Assembly (NCBI GenBank): GCA_934636105.1
Contig: CAKTZR010000016.1
Location: 1 to 64,000, forward strand
DNA from: an uncultured Clostridia bacterium
GTDB lineage: Bacteria > Bacillota > Clostridia > Christensenellales > Aristaeellaceae
Length of the DNA stretch: 64,000 bases
Reading direction: 5' to 3'
Shown here one piece after another: positions 62,086 to 64,000 of the stretch; within the stretch, counting starts at the first letter, position 1; every line of letters starts with the position of its first letter. Below the pieces are notes generated by a model. The model worked only from the letters and a program-made list of their open reading frames with translations, was not told the DNA's origin and did not search any database. The translations under genes were made by a program, and so were the position numbers.

Positions 62086-62204
62086 TGGGGCTTTGCCCCA
62101 AGCCCCACCAGAAACCTGAGGTTTCTGGACTTCCCATATCAAGAATTTTGAGGAGGGAAATCCAAGAACCTCAGGTTCTTGGCAGGATGTGGGACAGCGT
62201 CCCA
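62086..62204. repeat. composite palindromic repeat family B, copy 3
   Basis: Two perfect 21-bp palindromes (arms CCAGAAACCT at 62108-62117 and CCAAGAACCT at 62162-62171) face outward to hairpins TTGGGGC/GCCCCAA on the left and GTGGGAC/GTCCCAC on the right. This resembles the copy between csoR and copA. It fills most of the 250-bp gap between pnp and the peptidase gene. Confidence 0.7.
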
Positions 62205-62276
62205 CACGTTCCCCTTAGAATAATCTCTGCCAAAAAGAGAAGAATAGGAGAAACTATGATCGGAGGGACAAAGCGC

Positions 62277-63518
62277 ATGTGCGAAGAATTTGTGCTGTCC
62301 AACGGCCTGCGGGTCGTGGCCGAGCCCATTGAGAATTATCCGTCCGTCAGTGTCGGTTTGTGGATCGGCGCGGGATCGATGTATGAAAGCGCGGAGGAGA
62401 ACGGCCTGTCGCACTTCGTGGAGCACATTCTCTTTAAGAGCACGGCGAACCGCACGACCAAGCAGATTGCCGTGGAGATGGACGCGCTGGGCGGACAGGT
62501 GAACGCTTTCACGGCGAAGGAATGCACCTGTTACTATGCGAAGGTCATCGCCGAGCATCTGCCGCGCGCGATGGATTTGCTCTGCGACATGCTGCTCAAC
62601 GCGCGCGTGGACGAAGCGGAATTTGAAAAGGAGCGCGGCGTCATTCTGGAAGAAATCGCCATGTGCGAGGATACGCCGGAGGATTTGGTTTACGATCTGC
62701 TGGCGGAAGCCTATTTCGGGGAGCATCCGCTGGCGCGCCCGATTCTCGGCTCGCACGACCAGATTGCATCCATCAGCCGCGAAGCGCTGCTCGCGTTCAA
62801 GAAGAAGCACTACCGGCCGGATAACACCGTGCTGGCGATTGCCGGGCAGTTTGACATGGAGCAGTTCCGCGAGATGGCCGAACGTCTGCTGGGCGGCTGG
62901 CATGCGGAAGGGGAGATGCACATTCCCGCGCCGGTCGAGGGCACGACGCCGCGCATGCTGACGCGCAAAAAGGATATCGAGCAGGTTCACATGTGTCTGG
63001 CGTTCCCCGGCGTGGAGCAGGATGACGACGCGCTGTATCCCATCAGCGTGATGAACAACCTGTTCGGCGGCGGCATGTCCTCCCGCCTGTTCCAGCGCAT
63101 CCGCGAGGAGATGGGCGCGGCGTATTCCGTGTACAGCTTCCCAAGTACGTATACCAACTGCGGCACGTTCACCGTTTACGCGGGCACATCGCCGGAGACG
63201 GCGCAGAAGGTCGCCGACGAGCTGCACAACCAGATTCGTCTGCTTCGCGACGGCGGCGTGACGCAGGAGGAATTTGACATGGCGAAGGAACAGCTCAAGG
63301 TCAGCTATGTGCTGGGGCTGGAAAGCAGCTCCTCCCGCATGAGCGCCATTGGCCGGAGCAAGCTGCTTCGCGGCCGGGCGATCGATCCGCAGGACGTGAT
63401 CCGCAAGATTGAAGCCGTGACGAAGGAGGACGTGGAGCGCGTTGCGCACGAGATGCTCAGCAAGCCGTTCTCCGCGTCCGCCGTCGGCCGAAATGTCGAA
63501 GGCTTGAAGCTGCTGTAA
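62277..63518 (+). CDS. M16 family zinc peptidase (MPP/PqqL-like)
   Basis: This 413-residue insulinase-superfamily protease has the inverted zinc motif HxxEH in SHFVEHILF, with the downstream Glu ligand in the EFEKERGVILEEI segment. The C-terminal half carries FGGGMSSRLFQRIREEMGAAYSVYS, the usual substrate-binding block. It matches the YmxG/MlpA-type peptidases found after pnp in Bacillota. The ATG at 62277 follows GGAGGG; an ATG at 62256 with AGGAG 5 nt upstream would add seven residues. Substrate is unknown. Confidence 0.93.
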   Translation: MCEEFVLSNGLRVVAEPIENYPSVSVGLWIGAGSMYESAEENGLSHFVEHILFKSTANRTTKQIAVEMDALGGQVNAFTAKECTCYYAKVIAEHLPRAMDLLCDMLLNARVDEAEFEKERGVILEEIAMCEDTPEDLVYDLLAEAYFGEHPLARPILGSHDQIASISREALLAFKKKHYRPDNTVLAIAGQFDMEQFREMAERLLGGWHAEGEMHIPAPVEGTTPRMLTRKKDIEQVHMCLAFPGVEQDDDALYPISVMNNLFGGGMSSRLFQRIREEMGAAYSVYSFPSTYTNCGTFTVYAGTSPETAQKVADELHNQIRLLRDGGVTQEEFDMAKEQLKVSYVLGLESSSSRMSAIGRSKLLRGRAIDPQDVIRKIEAVTKEDVERVAHEMLSKPFSASAVGRNVEGLKLL

Positions 63519-63571
63519 CTTCTTCCATATCCGCCAAATCTGATAAATGGAAGTTGGTCAAAATAAATAAA

Positions 63572-63600
63572 TTGCATTTTTCCGTGATCTCGTGTACAAT
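63572..63600 (+). promoter_or_regulatory. promoter of the (p)ppGpp synthetase gene
   Basis: TTGCAT (63572-63577), 17-nt spacer, TACAAT (63595-63600). Confidence 0.75.
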
Positions 63601-63648
63601 AAAAGAAGCGTGCGTAAGAAAACCATCCGAGAGGAGTTTATACAGATC

Positions 63649-64000
63649 ATGGAAGAAATCAAAGAGGTTAAATTTGCGCCGGGACTTACGGCGGATATTT
63701 TATTTGCGGAATTGCAGTCGCAGGGGCATGAATATCTGCGGCTGATGAGCTATTATTCCAGCGCGATGCTCGAAGTGGAAACGAAATTCAAGGTGCTGAA
63801 CATCGAATTTTCCAACAAATTCGACCGCAATCCGATTGAAAGCATCGAAACGCGGCTCAAAAAACCCAGAAGCATCTATGAAAAGATGAATCGCCTCGGT
63901 CTGCCGATTTCGGTGGACGCGATTGAAAAGAATCTGAACGACATCGCGGGCGTTCGCGTCATCTGCTCGTTTGTGGACGACATCTACAAGCTGGCGGATA
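63649..64000 (+). CDS. small alarmone synthetase, RelA/SpoT synthetase domain (partial)
   Basis: The first 117 codons are present and the gene runs off the window. The translation contains FKVLNIEFSNKFDRNPIESI, RLKKPRSIYEKMNRLGLPIS and NLNDIAGVRVICSFVDDIYKLAD, the conserved N-terminal part of stand-alone GTP pyrophosphokinases of the RelP/RelQ (YjbM/YwaC) type. There is no room for an HD hydrolase domain before it, which excludes a long Rel enzyme. GAGGAG lies about 12 nt before the ATG. Confidence 0.9.
   Translation, partial: MEEIKEVKFAPGLTADILFAELQSQGHEYLRLMSYYSSAMLEVETKFKVLNIEFSNKFDRNPIESIETRLKKPRSIYEKMNRLGLPISVDAIEKNLNDIAGVRVICSFVDDIYKLAD

Overview
The window looks like a chromosomal segment of a GC-rich member of the Bacillota, most likely class Clostridia. 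The evidence is the Firmicutes-type DNA polymerase III PolC, a CIRCE-controlled groES-groEL operon, type III glutamine synthetase (GlnN), a CsoR/CopA copper operon, strong AGGAGG-type ribosome binding sites, and the order priA / def-fmt-rsmB-rlmN-prpC-prkC-rsgA-rpe-thiN, followed by rpsB-tsf-pyrH-frr-uppS-cdsA-dxr-rseP-ispG-polC and rimP-nusA-ylxR-ylxQ-infB-rbfA-nrnA-truB-ribF-rpsO-pnp. The genus cannot be read from this sequence.

Region 1 (1-8.9 kb) is accessory: a Na+/serine-threonine symporter, a copper-efflux operon (csoR, then a copA carrying a copZ-like domain fused in frame), glnN, a small DUF4491 membrane protein, and a stretch (7765-8824) that appears to be a chain of three unrelated gene relics (SecA, DUF364, molybdopterin-oxidoreductase-type domain), each in a different reading frame.

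Region 2 (8.9-17.6 kb) is a cell-surface segment. A minus-strand cluster encodes a membrane-anchored lamin-tail/CotH-kinase protein, a DUF4956 membrane protein and a VTC-type polyphosphate polymerase domain protein. Beside it lie a patatin-like protein that has lost its catalytic residues, a secreted caspase-like peptidase with an EF-hand loop, and a membrane-tethered metallo-beta-lactamase-fold protein related to the ComEC C-terminal domain.

Region 3 (17.6-26 kb) holds groES-groEL with a perfect CIRCE operator, mutY, a zinc-ribbon protein, a WYL regulator, priA, and an opposite-strand pair of unknown-function genes (DUF6323, DUF6179) sitting between priA and def. A promoter and terminator with no reading frame between them may specify a roughly 50-nt RNA.

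Region 4 (26-64 kb) is almost entirely plus-strand housekeeping: protein maturation, tRNA and rRNA modification, Ser/Thr kinase-phosphatase signalling, RNase P RNA, translation factors, undecaprenyl and CDP-diacylglycerol lipid synthesis, two MEP-pathway enzymes, PolC, the nusA-infB transcription/translation operon, RNA turnover, an M16 peptidase and the start of a small (p)ppGpp synthetase. Genes are tightly packed with many ATGA overlaps. TrmK and the Nif3-like protein form one continuous frame with an internal Shine-Dalgarno sequence, echoing the CopA-CopZ arrangement.

Intergenic spaces carry two families of interspersed palindromic repeats. One has covarying arms, and one copy contains a perfect 48-bp palindrome between csoR and copA. 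No tRNA, 5S/16S/23S rRNA, CRISPR array, intact transposase or prophage gene was seen.
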